A stretch of 64,000 nucleotides of DNA from Pantoea dispersa (GCF_014155765.1 NZ_SCKT01000005.1:62001-126000); one strand, 5' to 3'; shown: positions 29,957-37,452, counted from the stretch's first letter. Numbers and translations are program-made. Notes: generated by a model not told the origin, from the letters alone.

Positions 29957-30295
29957 GTGAGGAGTGATGCTGTCCCGCTGAAACCGAGCACGCCGGAGGC
30001 AATCCAGGCGCTGGCGGATAAGGTGATGAATCAAATCGCGGCGCTGTATGCCGCGCACCACATTGCAGCCAATGCGGTGCAACAGCAAATGCTGGCCTCA
30101 CATGTCCGCGCCATGGCGGCTCGCTCTCTCACCGGAGAGGCGCTGCCGGACGTCGAAGCCGAACTGTTTGAGGACATCTCGCCTGAGACCATGGCGCTGG
30201 CGCAGCAGGTGGTGGATCTGTTTGGCAATTTGCCTGTCAAAGAAGCCTGGCTGCTGTCGGTGCATATCGAAGTGGCGAAATCGAACGAAGCATGA
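29957..30295 (+). CDS. Stand-alone PRD (PTS regulation domain) protein, EF_0829 type
   Basis: 112-residue protein made of a single PRD and nothing else. Both PRD histidines are in canonical context: His49 in LASHVRAMAARS (H, then R seven residues on) and His103 in EAWLLSVHIEVAK (E, then H seven residues on). Such histidines are phosphorylated by HPr or a PTS EIIB in known regulators. There is no DNA- or RNA-binding domain, so it may sense or sequester PTS phosphate for its neighbours. The start is the GTG at 29957, with CAGGAG seven bases before it; an upstream TTG is less likely. It is the first gene of a nine-gene operon and matches the family seen as first member of the Enterococcus EF_0829-0839 cluster. 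Confidence 0.8.
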   Translation: MRSDAVPLKPSTPEAIQALADKVMNQIAALYAAHHIAANAVQQQMLASHVRAMAARSLTGEALPDVEAELFEDISPETMALAQQVVDLFGNLPVKEAWLLSVHIEVAKSNEA

Positions 30296-30314
30296 ATTGA
30301 GAGAGGAACGGAAT

Positions 30315-30671
30315 ATGGTAACGGTAGTGATTGGCGATCGTCTGGGTAAAGGGCAGAAAGTGGCAGCTGGCGTGGAAAAAGCCGGCGGTCGGGCAGTAGT
30401 GGTGCCGGGCGTGGCGGCGGATATGAAACTGGGCGACGTGATGAAAGCGGAAAACGCTGATTTCGGCATCTCCTTCTGCGGCAGCGGCGGCGCGGGTGCC
30501 ATCACCGCACAGAACAAGTACGGCTACAAAGCCAAACACGGCATGCGTTCGGTTGACGAAGGGGTAACCGCCATCAACGAAGGCGCCACCGTGCTCGGTT
30601 TTGGCTTCATGGATAAAGAAGAGCTGGGTGAGCGTCTGGTTCAGGCCTGGAATAAAAAACACGGCAGCTAA
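30315..30671 (+). CDS. Glycine-rich SFCGS family protein (EF_0830 type), function unknown
   Basis: 118-residue soluble protein of the Gly-rich SFCGS family, known only from this kind of operon. Residues 1-50 look like a beta-alpha-beta unit (MVTVVIGDRLGKGQKVAAGVEKAGGRAVVVPG). Residues 48-80 carry ADFGISFCGSGGAGAITAQN followed by KYGYKAKHGMRS. That second segment resembles the active-site region of ribose-5-phosphate isomerase B (CGTGIGISIAANK), where the Cys is the catalytic base; Cys55 here is aligned with it. The N-terminal DHAG motif of RpiB is missing (GDRLGKG instead), so the isomerase reaction itself is not implied. It starts 19 bases after the PRD gene and ends 2 bases before the next. 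Confidence 0.8.
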   Translation: MVTVVIGDRLGKGQKVAAGVEKAGGRAVVVPGVAADMKLGDVMKAENADFGISFCGSGGAGAITAQNKYGYKAKHGMRSVDEGVTAINEGATVLGFGFMDKEELGERLVQAWNKKHGS

Positions 30672-30673
30672 GC

Positions 30674-30970
30674 ATGAAACAACAGTATGAGACGCAGGTC
30701 ACGGTGCAGGGCAAAGGCGACAGCAAAGCAAAAGCCTTCGCCGATGCGCTCAGCAAGGTGCAGCAGCAGGTGCTGCGCACCAGCCAGAAAATTCTGTTGC
30801 GCATTGAACCGCTCGATGTGCGGGTGCTGCGCGCGCAGGAGAGCGTGCGGAAGGAGAAATTTCTGTTTTTCTTCCTCGCGCGTGAACGGCGGAATTACAG
30901 CGTGGAGCTGGAAATTACCGTCAGCGTCACTGTGATCGACACCGAGAGCGTGACCTTCACAGCAACGTAA
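30674..30970 (+). CDS. DUF4312 family protein (EF_0831 type), function unknown
   Basis: 98-residue soluble protein with no signal peptide or membrane segment. Predicted pattern is strand (YETQVTVQGKG), long helix (SKAKAFADALSKVQQQVLR), strands (KILLRIEPLDVRVL), a basic stretch (RKEKFLFFFLARERRNY) and a final pair of strands (VELEITVSVTVIDTESVTF). It has no catalytic motif I recognise and no cysteine. It occurs only beside the SFCGS, DUF4311 and DUF4310 genes in known genomes, so it is probably a subunit of the same complex. It starts 2 bases after the preceding stop, and AGCATG overlaps the junction. Confidence 0.78.
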   Translation: MKQQYETQVTVQGKGDSKAKAFADALSKVQQQVLRTSQKILLRIEPLDVRVLRAQESVRKEKFLFFFLARERRNYSVELEITVSVTVIDTESVTFTAT

Positions 30971-30995
30971 GAATAACGACAACAAGGGTAACAAT

Positions 30996-31772
30996 ATGTT
31001 TTTAATCATTTTGTTTAAGTCGTTGATCATAGGTGGATTAGTCGGCGTGGGCGTTGGAGCGGGCGCGGCGCGCATGTTCCACGCGCCTGTCACGCAGGGG
31101 ATGGGTGCCTTCCGTACGCTGGGCGAGCTCAACTCCTGCGAGGGCGATCCGGCTTCGCACTTCTCCTTTGGTCTCGGCTTCTTCTTTAACGCCTGGGCAT
31201 CCTCCGTTGCCGCGGGCTCCTTCACGCAGGATGTGGATCACCGCATTCTGCCGAACTGGGGCGCGGCCGCACTGATGGTAAAGAACCGCAACGTCGCGGA
31301 AACGCTGCATAACCCGAAACGCATGGCGATTGCCTGCGGCATCATCGGCATGATCGTGGTGGCCTTCCTGAACAGTACTGCTTCCGCCGTACCGGCTGCG
31401 CTGCAGGTGACCGCGGTAAAGGTGCTGGTGCCGGCGGCGAATCTGCTGGTGAACACGGTGATGCCGGTGATCTTCTGGCTGGCGGCGATAGATGCCGGTA
31501 AGAAATCGGGCTTCTGGGCAACCATTTTTGGTGGTCTGGCGCAGTTGATCATGGGTAATGCCGTGCCGGGTCTGGTGCTGGGCATTCTGATCGGTAAAGG
31601 CGTGGAAGAGAGCGGCTGGAACAAAGTCACCAAAGTGATGATGGCTGCGATTGTCCTGCTGTTTGTGCTGAGCGGCTTCTTCCGTGGCTTCGATGTGAAA
31701 CTGCTGCAATCCTTCCAGCTCGGCATCCCTGGCTGGCTCGACATGATCCACAACAGTCTGAGCGGCAAATAA
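30996..31772 (+). CDS. DUF4311 family membrane protein (EF_0832/0833 type)
   Basis: Integral membrane protein of 258 residues. Hydrophobic segments lie at about 5-27, 100-125, 133-155, 160-195 (probably two) and 203-222. A conserved-looking polar loop between segments 1 and 2 contains LGELNSCEGDPASHFSFGLG and AAGSFTQDVDHRILPNWGA, rich in acidic, His and Cys residues and possibly a substrate or metal site. Small-residue-rich helices (LVGVGVGAGAARM) suggest tight packing. It is followed 12 bases later by the second membrane gene, DUF4310, so the two probably form one permease. There is no ATP-binding or classical EIIC signature. The family is recognised; the function is not known. Confidence 0.8.
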   Translation: MFLIILFKSLIIGGLVGVGVGAGAARMFHAPVTQGMGAFRTLGELNSCEGDPASHFSFGLGFFFNAWASSVAAGSFTQDVDHRILPNWGAAALMVKNRNVAETLHNPKRMAIACGIIGMIVVAFLNSTASAVPAALQVTAVKVLVPAANLLVNTVMPVIFWLAAIDAGKKSGFWATIFGGLAQLIMGNAVPGLVLGILIGKGVEESGWNKVTKVMMAAIVLLFVLSGFFRGFDVKLLQSFQLGIPGWLDMIHNSLSGK

Positions 31773-31784
31773 GGAGCCTTCAGC

Positions 31785-32432
31785 ATGAACGAGAACGAAA
31801 ACAAAGGGTTCTGGTACGCCGACTGGTCTTTCCCGCTGTTTGTCGGCCTGCTCTCCTCCGGCGTATTCGCCGGGACGCACATGTACTACCTGTACGGCAT
31901 CGGTGCTTTTAACGAAGTGGCATTCGTTTCGATGCTGCGCTCCGGCATGGAAACCGGCGTGTACGGCGCGGTGGCGGCGTTTGGTGCCAGCTTCCTGTTT
32001 GCCCGCATTATTGAAGGCTCGCTGGTAGGGATTCTGGATATCGGCGGCGCGATTCAGACCGGCGTCGGCCTCGGTGTGCCAGCGCTGCTGCTTGGAGCCG
32101 GTATCGTGTTTCCGGTGGCGAACTTTGCCGCCTCGCTGGCAACCGGGCTGGTGATTGGCGTGGCGATTGGCTACGTGATTATCCTCGCGCGTAAATTCAC
32201 CATCAACCAGAGCGATTCCACCTACGGCGCGGACGTAATGATGGGCGCCGGGAATGCCTCCGGTCGCTTCCTTGGTCCACTGATTATTCTGTCTGCTATG
32301 GCGGCGTCGATTCCGATCGGCCTCGGTTCGCTGGTCGGTGCGCTGCTGTTTTACCTGTGGAACAAGCCAATTACCGGCGGCGCAATTCTCGGTGCCATGG
32401 TGCTCGGCGCTATCTTCCCGGTTTCGCTGTAA
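31785..32432 (+). CDS. DUF4310 family membrane protein
   Basis: Integral membrane protein of 215 residues with about six hydrophobic segments (near 12-35, 55-75, 88-108, 112-135, 158-180 and 195-213), many Gly/Ala-rich (LGVPALLLGAGIVFPVANFA, PIGLGSLVGALLFYL). Between segments 4 and 5 is a polar loop, RKFTINQSDSTYGADVMMGAGNASGR. AAGGAGCCTTCAGC precedes the ATG. It is the last of four unknown genes and is separated from the enzyme genes by a 92-base gap that contains a long RNA hairpin. The role proposed is transport of the operon's substrate, inferred from context alone. Confidence 0.8.
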   Translation: MNENENKGFWYADWSFPLFVGLLSSGVFAGTHMYYLYGIGAFNEVAFVSMLRSGMETGVYGAVAAFGASFLFARIIEGSLVGILDIGGAIQTGVGLGVPALLLGAGIVFPVANFAASLATGLVIGVAIGYVIILARKFTINQSDSTYGADVMMGAGNASGRFLGPLIILSAMAASIPIGLGSLVGALLFYLWNKPITGGAILGAMVLGAIFPVSL

Positions 32433-32453
32433 GCGCGAAATGGCTGCACAATC

Positions 32454-32497
32454 CCGTAGCGGCGCGATTTATCGCGCAATAAATTGCGCCGCTACGG
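32454..32497 (+). repeat. Long hairpin inside the operon
   Basis: Perfect 12-base arms CCGTAGCGGCGC (32454-32465) and GCGCCGCTACGG (32486-32497), extended inward by GATTTAT/ATAAATT to a stem of about 19 pairs with a 6-base loop. No T tract follows, so transcription should continue. It separates the membrane/unknown genes from the enzyme genes and could set different mRNA stabilities for the two halves. Confidence 0.8.
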
Positions 32498-32524
32498 CAT
32501 GTGCGCTCTGTAAATGGGGGTTTT

Positions 32525-33658
32525 ATGTTTGATCTGATTCTGCGCCGCGCGCGTCTGTGTGATGAACAGCTGGTGGATATCGCGATTCACGCCGGCAAAA
32601 TCGCGGCGGTCGGTAAGGTGGACGGCGCCGCGCAACAGGAGCGCGATCTCGGCGGCTGCTACTACGTCAGCGCCGGCTGGATTGACAGCCACGTACACTG
32701 CTATCCCAAATCACCGATTTACCACGACGAAGCCGACGCGATTGGCGTGGCGCAGGGTGTCACCACCGTGGTGGATGCGGGCAGCACCGGTGCCGATCAC
32801 ATCGACGACTTTTATCAGCTGACGCGCAGCGCGAAGACCGAAGTGCGCGCGCTGATCAACATCTCGCGCACCGGCATCGTCACGCAGAACGAACTGGCCG
32901 ACATGGCGCAGATCGACGGCGAAGCGGTGGTGCAGGCGGTACAGCGTCGCCCGGACTTTATCGTCGGCCTGAAGGCACGCATGAGCAGCAGCGTGGTCGG
33001 CGACAACGGCATTCAGCCGCTGGTGCGCGCCAAAGCCATTCAGCAGGCGGCGGGCAATCTGCCGCTGATGGTGCACATCGGTAACAACCCGCCGGTGCTG
33101 GAAGAGATCGCCACGCTGCTCACTTCCGGCGACATCATCACTCACTGCTTCAACGGCAAGCCGAACCGCATTCTGTCACCGCAGGGCGAGCTGAAAGCGG
33201 CGGTTAAGCAGGCGATCGCGCGCGGCGTGAAGCTGGATATCGGCCACGGCAGCGCCAGCTTCAGTTTTGCGGTGGCGCGCGAGGCGATTGCCCAGGGCAT
33301 TCTGCCGGACACCATCAGCTCCGATATCTATTGTCGCAACCGCATCAACGGCCCGGTGCACAGCCTGGCGCACGTGATGTCGAAATTTTTCTCCATCGGC
33401 ATGACGCTGCCGCAGGTGATCGCCTGCGTCACCGTTAATGCCGCAGCGGGTCTGCGTCTGGCCGGTAAAGGTCATCTGACCGCCGGTTATGACGCCGATC
33501 TGACCATTTTTACCGTCAAAGAGGAAGCCAGCCCGTTCGTCGATGCTGAAGGCGAACGGGTCACAGGTGAGCAACATTTGCTGCCGCTGGCCGTGGTGAT
33601 CGCGGGCCAGTGGCATCTGACTGAGGAAGGGAAAGCGCATCATGTCTTCGATTTATGA
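32525..33658 (+). CDS. Amidohydrolase/deacetylase-family metallohydrolase (EF_0837 type)
   Basis: 377-residue enzyme of the amidohydrolase superfamily, dihydroorotase-like group (COG3964-like). All metal ligands expected for a binuclear site are visible: His56 and His58 (GWIDSHVHCYP), Lys150 as the likely carboxylated bridge (IVGLKARM), His184 (PLMVHIGNNPP), His207 (DIITHCFNGK) and the catalytic Asp267 (ISSDIYCRNR). Relatives hydrolyse ester or amide bonds, and the natural substrate of the operon-borne type is unknown. By context it may remove an acyl group from an amino-sugar acid before ammonia elimination. The start at 32525 (MFDLILRRARL) is the family start; the frame is open a little further upstream. 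Its last 17 bases overlap the next gene. Confidence 0.86.
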   Translation: MFDLILRRARLCDEQLVDIAIHAGKIAAVGKVDGAAQQERDLGGCYYVSAGWIDSHVHCYPKSPIYHDEADAIGVAQGVTTVVDAGSTGADHIDDFYQLTRSAKTEVRALINISRTGIVTQNELADMAQIDGEAVVQAVQRRPDFIVGLKARMSSSVVGDNGIQPLVRAKAIQQAAGNLPLMVHIGNNPPVLEEIATLLTSGDIITHCFNGKPNRILSPQGELKAAVKQAIARGVKLDIGHGSASFSFAVAREAIAQGILPDTISSDIYCRNRINGPVHSLAHVMSKFFSIGMTLPQVIACVTVNAAAGLRLAGKGHLTAGYDADLTIFTVKEEASPFVDAEGERVTGEQHLLPLAVVIAGQWHLTEEGKAHHVFDL

Positions 33659-34763
33659 GAAATATGACCTGAAACAGGTGATCAACGCCTCCGGCCGTAT
33701 GACCATTCTCGGCGTGTCGACGCCGTCCGCCGACGTGGTGGATACCGTCAGCTACGGCCTTAATCACTACTTTGAGATCAAAGATCTGGTCAACAAAACC
33801 GGTGCCTACATCGCGCGCCTGCTGGAAGTCGAAAACGCGGTGGTGGTGTCCTGCGCCTCGGCCGGTATTGCCCAGTGCGTAGCGGCGGTGATCGTCAAAG
33901 ATAACGACTGGTTGCTGAATAACCTGCACGCCGCGCCGCTCAGCGTGCCGCACGACATTGTGGTGCCGAAAGGCCATAACGTGAACTACGGCGCGCCGGT
34001 GGGTAGCATGGTGGCGCTGGGCGGCGGACGCCTGATTGAGGCCGGTTACAGCAATGAGTGCTCGCCAGAACAGCTGGCGGCGGCCATCACGCCGACCACC
34101 GCGGCGCTGCTGTACGTCAAGTCGCATCACTGTGTGCAGAAAAGCCATCTCAGCGTCGAACAGGCGGCAGTAGTCGCGCGCAAACACGGTATTCCGCTGA
34201 TTGTCGATGCGGCGGCCGAAGAGGATTTGCAGTGCTATTACCAGATGGGCGCCGACCTGGTGATCTACAGCGGTGCCAAAGCCATTGAAGGGCCAACCAG
34301 CGGCCTGGTGATTGGCCGCAGCCAGTACGTCGAGTGGGTGAAACGCCAGAGCAACGGCATTGGCCGCGCGATGAAAGTCGGCAAAGAGGGCATTCTCGGT
34401 CTGACTCAGGCGATTGAAAACTACCTGCTGCAGAGCAAAACCAGCGGTGCCGACATGGTGGCGAAGATGACGCCCTTTATCGATAACCTCAACACGCTGA
34501 ACGGCGTCAGCGCACGCGTGGTGTGGGATGCCGCCGGTCGTGATATCGCCCGCGCTGAGATCAAATTTGATGAAGCGGTGACGGGCTGGCCAACCGGCGA
34601 GCTGGTGCAGGCGCTGAAAAACGGCGACATCGCCATCTATTTCCGCGGCTATAAAGCCAACGAAGGCATTATCGAAGCGGATGTGCGCAGCGTCAGCGCG
34701 GAACAGCTGCACATTATCTTTAGCCGCATCCAGGCGCTGCTCAGCGGAGGAAAACGCGCATGA
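33642..34763 (+). CDS. DgaE-type PLP-dependent ammonia lyase (SelA-like fold)
   Basis: 373-residue fold-type I PLP enzyme of the SelA/DgaE family. The cofactor Lys is Lys213 in IYSGAKAIEGPTSG and the ring-stacking Asp is Asp189 in IPLIVDAAAEED. DgaE of Salmonella eliminates ammonia from D-glucosaminate-6-phosphate to give 2-keto-3-deoxygluconate-6-phosphate. This protein belongs to the same family and precedes a KDGP aldolase gene as in dga operons, so the same type of 2-amino-acid-sugar dehydration is expected. The exact substrate is not established, since the PTS permease genes of the dga operon are missing. It overlaps the amidohydrolase by 17 bases and the aldolase by 4 bases (ATGA). Confidence 0.85.
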   Translation: MSSIYEKYDLKQVINASGRMTILGVSTPSADVVDTVSYGLNHYFEIKDLVNKTGAYIARLLEVENAVVVSCASAGIAQCVAAVIVKDNDWLLNNLHAAPLSVPHDIVVPKGHNVNYGAPVGSMVALGGGRLIEAGYSNECSPEQLAAAITPTTAALLYVKSHHCVQKSHLSVEQAAVVARKHGIPLIVDAAAEEDLQCYYQMGADLVIYSGAKAIEGPTSGLVIGRSQYVEWVKRQSNGIGRAMKVGKEGILGLTQAIENYLLQSKTSGADMVAKMTPFIDNLNTLNGVSARVVWDAAGRDIARAEIKFDEAVTGWPTGELVQALKNGDIAIYFRGYKANEGIIEADVRSVSAEQLHIIFSRIQALLSGGKRA

Positions 34764-35497
34764 ATCTCAACCCCAATTTCTATCAGGGCCGTCTGTGCCT
34801 CAACGTGCTGGCTGGTTCAAAGCAGAATGCGCAGGCGATCTGGCAGGCGGCAGAAGGGCATGTGCTGGTCGGCGTTCTGTCGAAAAACTACGCCTCGAAT
34901 GAGGCCGCGATTGCCGATATGCGCGAGTACGCGGCGCTGATTGATAATGCGCTGTCGGTCGGGCTGGGTGCGGGCGACCCGAATCAGTCGGCGATGGTCA
35001 GTGAAATCTCGGCGGAACTGCAGCCGCAGCACGTTAATCAGGTCTTTACCGGCGTGGCCACCAGCCGCGCGCTGCTCGGACAGCCACACACCATCGTGAA
35101 CGGTCTGGTTTCACCAACCGGCACGCCGGGCAAGGTGAAAATCTCCACCGGTCCGCGCAGTTCGCAGGCGGCGGACGGCATTGTGCCGATCGCCACGGCG
35201 ATCGCCATGCTGCAGGATATGGGCGGCAGTTCGGTGAAGTATTTCCCGATGGGCGGCCTGAACGCGGTGGAGGAGTATCGCGCGGTGGCGGACGCCTGTG
35301 CGCGCCATGATTTCTGGCTGGAGCCGACCGGCGGTATCGATCTCAGTAATTTCGAAGAGATTGTGCGGATTGCTCTGGAGGCCGGGGTCAGTAAAGTCAT
35401 CCCGCACGTTTACAGCTCAATTATTGATAGCGTCAGCGGCGACACGCGCATTGACGATGTGCGTCAGCTTCTGGCAACGTGCAAGAAACTGCTGTAA
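34760..35497 (+). CDS. DgaF-type 2-dehydro-3-deoxy-phosphogluconate aldolase (KDGP aldolase)
   Basis: 245-residue aldolase of the DgaF/EF_0839 family that should split 2-keto-3-deoxygluconate-6-phosphate into pyruvate and glyceraldehyde-3-phosphate. A (beta/alpha)8 barrel is expected. The probable Schiff-base Lys160 lies in GGSSVKYFPMGGL, which parallels the KFFP motif of KDPG aldolase. A phosphate-binding loop is visible as LEPTGGIDLSNF. Its start overlaps the end of the lyase gene (ATGA), so the two are translated together. Clean pathway logic with the preceding gene gives good confidence in the class but not in the stereochemistry. Confidence 0.86.
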   Translation: MNLNPNFYQGRLCLNVLAGSKQNAQAIWQAAEGHVLVGVLSKNYASNEAAIADMREYAALIDNALSVGLGAGDPNQSAMVSEISAELQPQHVNQVFTGVATSRALLGQPHTIVNGLVSPTGTPGKVKISTGPRSSQAADGIVPIATAIAMLQDMGGSSVKYFPMGGLNAVEEYRAVADACARHDFWLEPTGGIDLSNFEEIVRIALEAGVSKVIPHVYSSIIDSVSGDTRIDDVRQLLATCKKLL

Positions 35498-35521
35498 CAA
35501 ATGAGTAACAGGTGAGGCTCC

Positions 35522-37432
35522 GTGAGATTTCCCAATCAGCGTTTAGCTCAACTCTTCGCGGCGCTGCAAAGCGAAACGCTGCCACAGGATGAGCTGGCGC
35601 GGCGTTTTTCCGTTTCAACGCGCACGGTGCGCACCGACATCACCGCGCTCAATGCGCTGCTGGAACAGCACGGCGCTCAGTTCGTGCTGGCGCGCGGCGC
35701 GGGCTATCAGCTAAAAATCGACGACGCGGTGCGCTTCGGCCGCCTGCAGCAGGAGAGTGCGGCACCGCTGCGGGTGCCGCGCACCTCGCAGGATCGGGTG
35801 CGCTATTTGCTGAGCCGCTTTCTCACCGCCGCGTATTCGCTCAAGCTGGAAGATCTGTCGGAAGAGTGGTTCGTCAGCCGCGCCACGCTGCAGAGCGATA
35901 TGGCGGAAGTGCGCGAGTGGCTGGGCCGCTATCATCTCAACATCGAAACCAAGCCGCGCTACGGTATGAAACTGTTTGGCAGCGAGGCGGCGATTCGCAC
36001 CTGCCTGACCGATCTGCTGTGGCAAATCGACCAGCAGACGCCGGACAGTCCGCTGCTGACGGTCGAGGCGCTGCACAGCGGCATGCTGGCGCAGCTGCAG
36101 CCGCTGCTGGCGCAGTGCTTCACGCAGCATGCCATCCGGCTGAGCGATGAAGGCGAGCGCTATCTGCTGATTTACTGCGCGGTGGCGGTGCGCCGCATCA
36201 GCGAAGGCTTCCCACTCAGCGATCCCGGCGCGGAGGATGTCGGCGAGGAGATACGCGAGGCGGCGCACGATCTGGTTAATCTGATGCGTCCGCTGGTGGG
36301 TAAAGGCATCTCGCAGGCCGAAGAGAACTGGCTGCGCGTTAACATTGCGGCGCGGCAGATTCAGGCGCTGGCCCCCAGCACCATCAACGCCGATGACGCG
36401 GATGCGCTGGTGGATTACCTGCTTAACTACATCAACACCCATTACAACTACCGGCTGCAGCAGGATGAGCAGCTGCGCGCCGATCTGCTCACGCACATCA
36501 AAACCATGATCACCCGCGTGCGCTATCAGATCCACATCCCTAATCCGCTGCTGAGTAACATCAAGCAGCACTATCCGATGGCCTACGATGTAACGCTGGC
36601 GGCCGTCACCAGCTGGGGCAAATACACGCCGTATACCATCAGCGAAAACGAGATTGGCTTTCTGGTACTGCACATCGGCGTCGGGCTGGAGCGACATTAC
36701 GATGTCGGCTACCAGCGACACCCGCAGGTGTTGCTGGTCTGCGACAGCGGCAACTCCACGCTGCGCATGATCGAGGCGCTGCTGCTGCGCAAATATCCGC
36801 AGCTGGTGGTGACGGCGCGGCTGTCGCAGCGCGACTACGAAGTGCGTGCGCACATTGATGAAGATTTTGTTATTTCAACCGCGCGGCTCAGCGAGAAGAA
36901 CAAGCCGGTAGTGATGATGTCGCCGTTCCCTACGGAGTTTCAGCTGGAACAGCTCGGCAAGCTGGTGCTGGTGGATCGCACCCGGCCTTACATGCTGGAG
37001 AAGTACTTCGACGCGCAGCATTTCATGGTGCTCGACCGGCCAATGAGCCAGTCGGCGCTGTTCCGCCTGCTGTGCGATCGGCTCGAAGCGGAGGGCTATG
37101 TCGATGCTGATTTTTATCCTTCGGTTGAAGAGCGTGAAGCGATTGTCAGTACCATGCTGGGCGAAGGGATTGCGCTACCACACTCGCTGGGATTACTGGC
37201 TAAAAAAACCGTGGTTTATACCGTGCTGGCACCGCACGGCGTGAGCTGGGGCGATGAGACGGCTTCGGTAATTTTTCTGCTGGCGATCAGTAAGAGCGAA
37301 TACGAAGAGGCGATGGCGATTTACGATCTGTTTGTCACCTTCCTGCGCGAAAGGGCGGTGACAAGACTGCGCGACTGCGCTGATTTCGTCAGCTTTAAAG
37401 CGGTGGCGATGGATTGTCTGAGCCGGTTGTGA
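35522..37432 (+). CDS. PRD-domain transcriptional activator with EIIB- and EIIA-like modules
   Basis: 636-residue regulator of the MtlR/LicR type: N-terminal HTH (residues 5-65, LPQDELARRFSVSTRTVRTDI), a second HTH-like region (about 90-155), PRD1 (about 185-285), PRD2 (about 295-395), a PTS EIIB-like domain (Cys407 in VLLVCDSGNSTLRM) and an EIIA domain (His554 in GIALPHSLG). PRD2 has both histidines (His325, His384). PRD1 has lost both: Tyr218 and Asn274 occupy the positions. Activity is therefore probably set by PTS phosphorylation of PRD2, the EIIB Cys and the EIIA His. It lacks the RNA-binding CAT domain, so it should act on DNA. GTG start with AACAGGTGAGG upstream, 24 bases after the aldolase; it probably regulates its own operon. 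Confidence 0.88.
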   Translation: MRFPNQRLAQLFAALQSETLPQDELARRFSVSTRTVRTDITALNALLEQHGAQFVLARGAGYQLKIDDAVRFGRLQQESAAPLRVPRTSQDRVRYLLSRFLTAAYSLKLEDLSEEWFVSRATLQSDMAEVREWLGRYHLNIETKPRYGMKLFGSEAAIRTCLTDLLWQIDQQTPDSPLLTVEALHSGMLAQLQPLLAQCFTQHAIRLSDEGERYLLIYCAVAVRRISEGFPLSDPGAEDVGEEIREAAHDLVNLMRPLVGKGISQAEENWLRVNIAARQIQALAPSTINADDADALVDYLLNYINTHYNYRLQQDEQLRADLLTHIKTMITRVRYQIHIPNPLLSNIKQHYPMAYDVTLAAVTSWGKYTPYTISENEIGFLVLHIGVGLERHYDVGYQRHPQVLLVCDSGNSTLRMIEALLLRKYPQLVVTARLSQRDYEVRAHIDEDFVISTARLSEKNKPVVMMSPFPTEFQLEQLGKLVLVDRTRPYMLEKYFDAQHFMVLDRPMSQSALFRLLCDRLEAEGYVDADFYPSVEEREAIVSTMLGEGIALPHSLGLLAKKTVVYTVLAPHGVSWGDETASVIFLLAISKSEYEEAMAIYDLFVTFLRERAVTRLRDCADFVSFKAVAMDCLSRL

Positions 37433-37452
37433 TGGGGATGGGTGCGGTTTGT

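Noticed and set aside
30315-30671. SFCGS protein as a PTS EIIB
   Set aside because: The Cys-Gly-Ser-Gly loop recalls EIIB phosphocysteine loops, but Cys lies in the middle of the protein, not near the N-terminus, and the residues after it (AITAQNKYGYKA) fit RpiB better.
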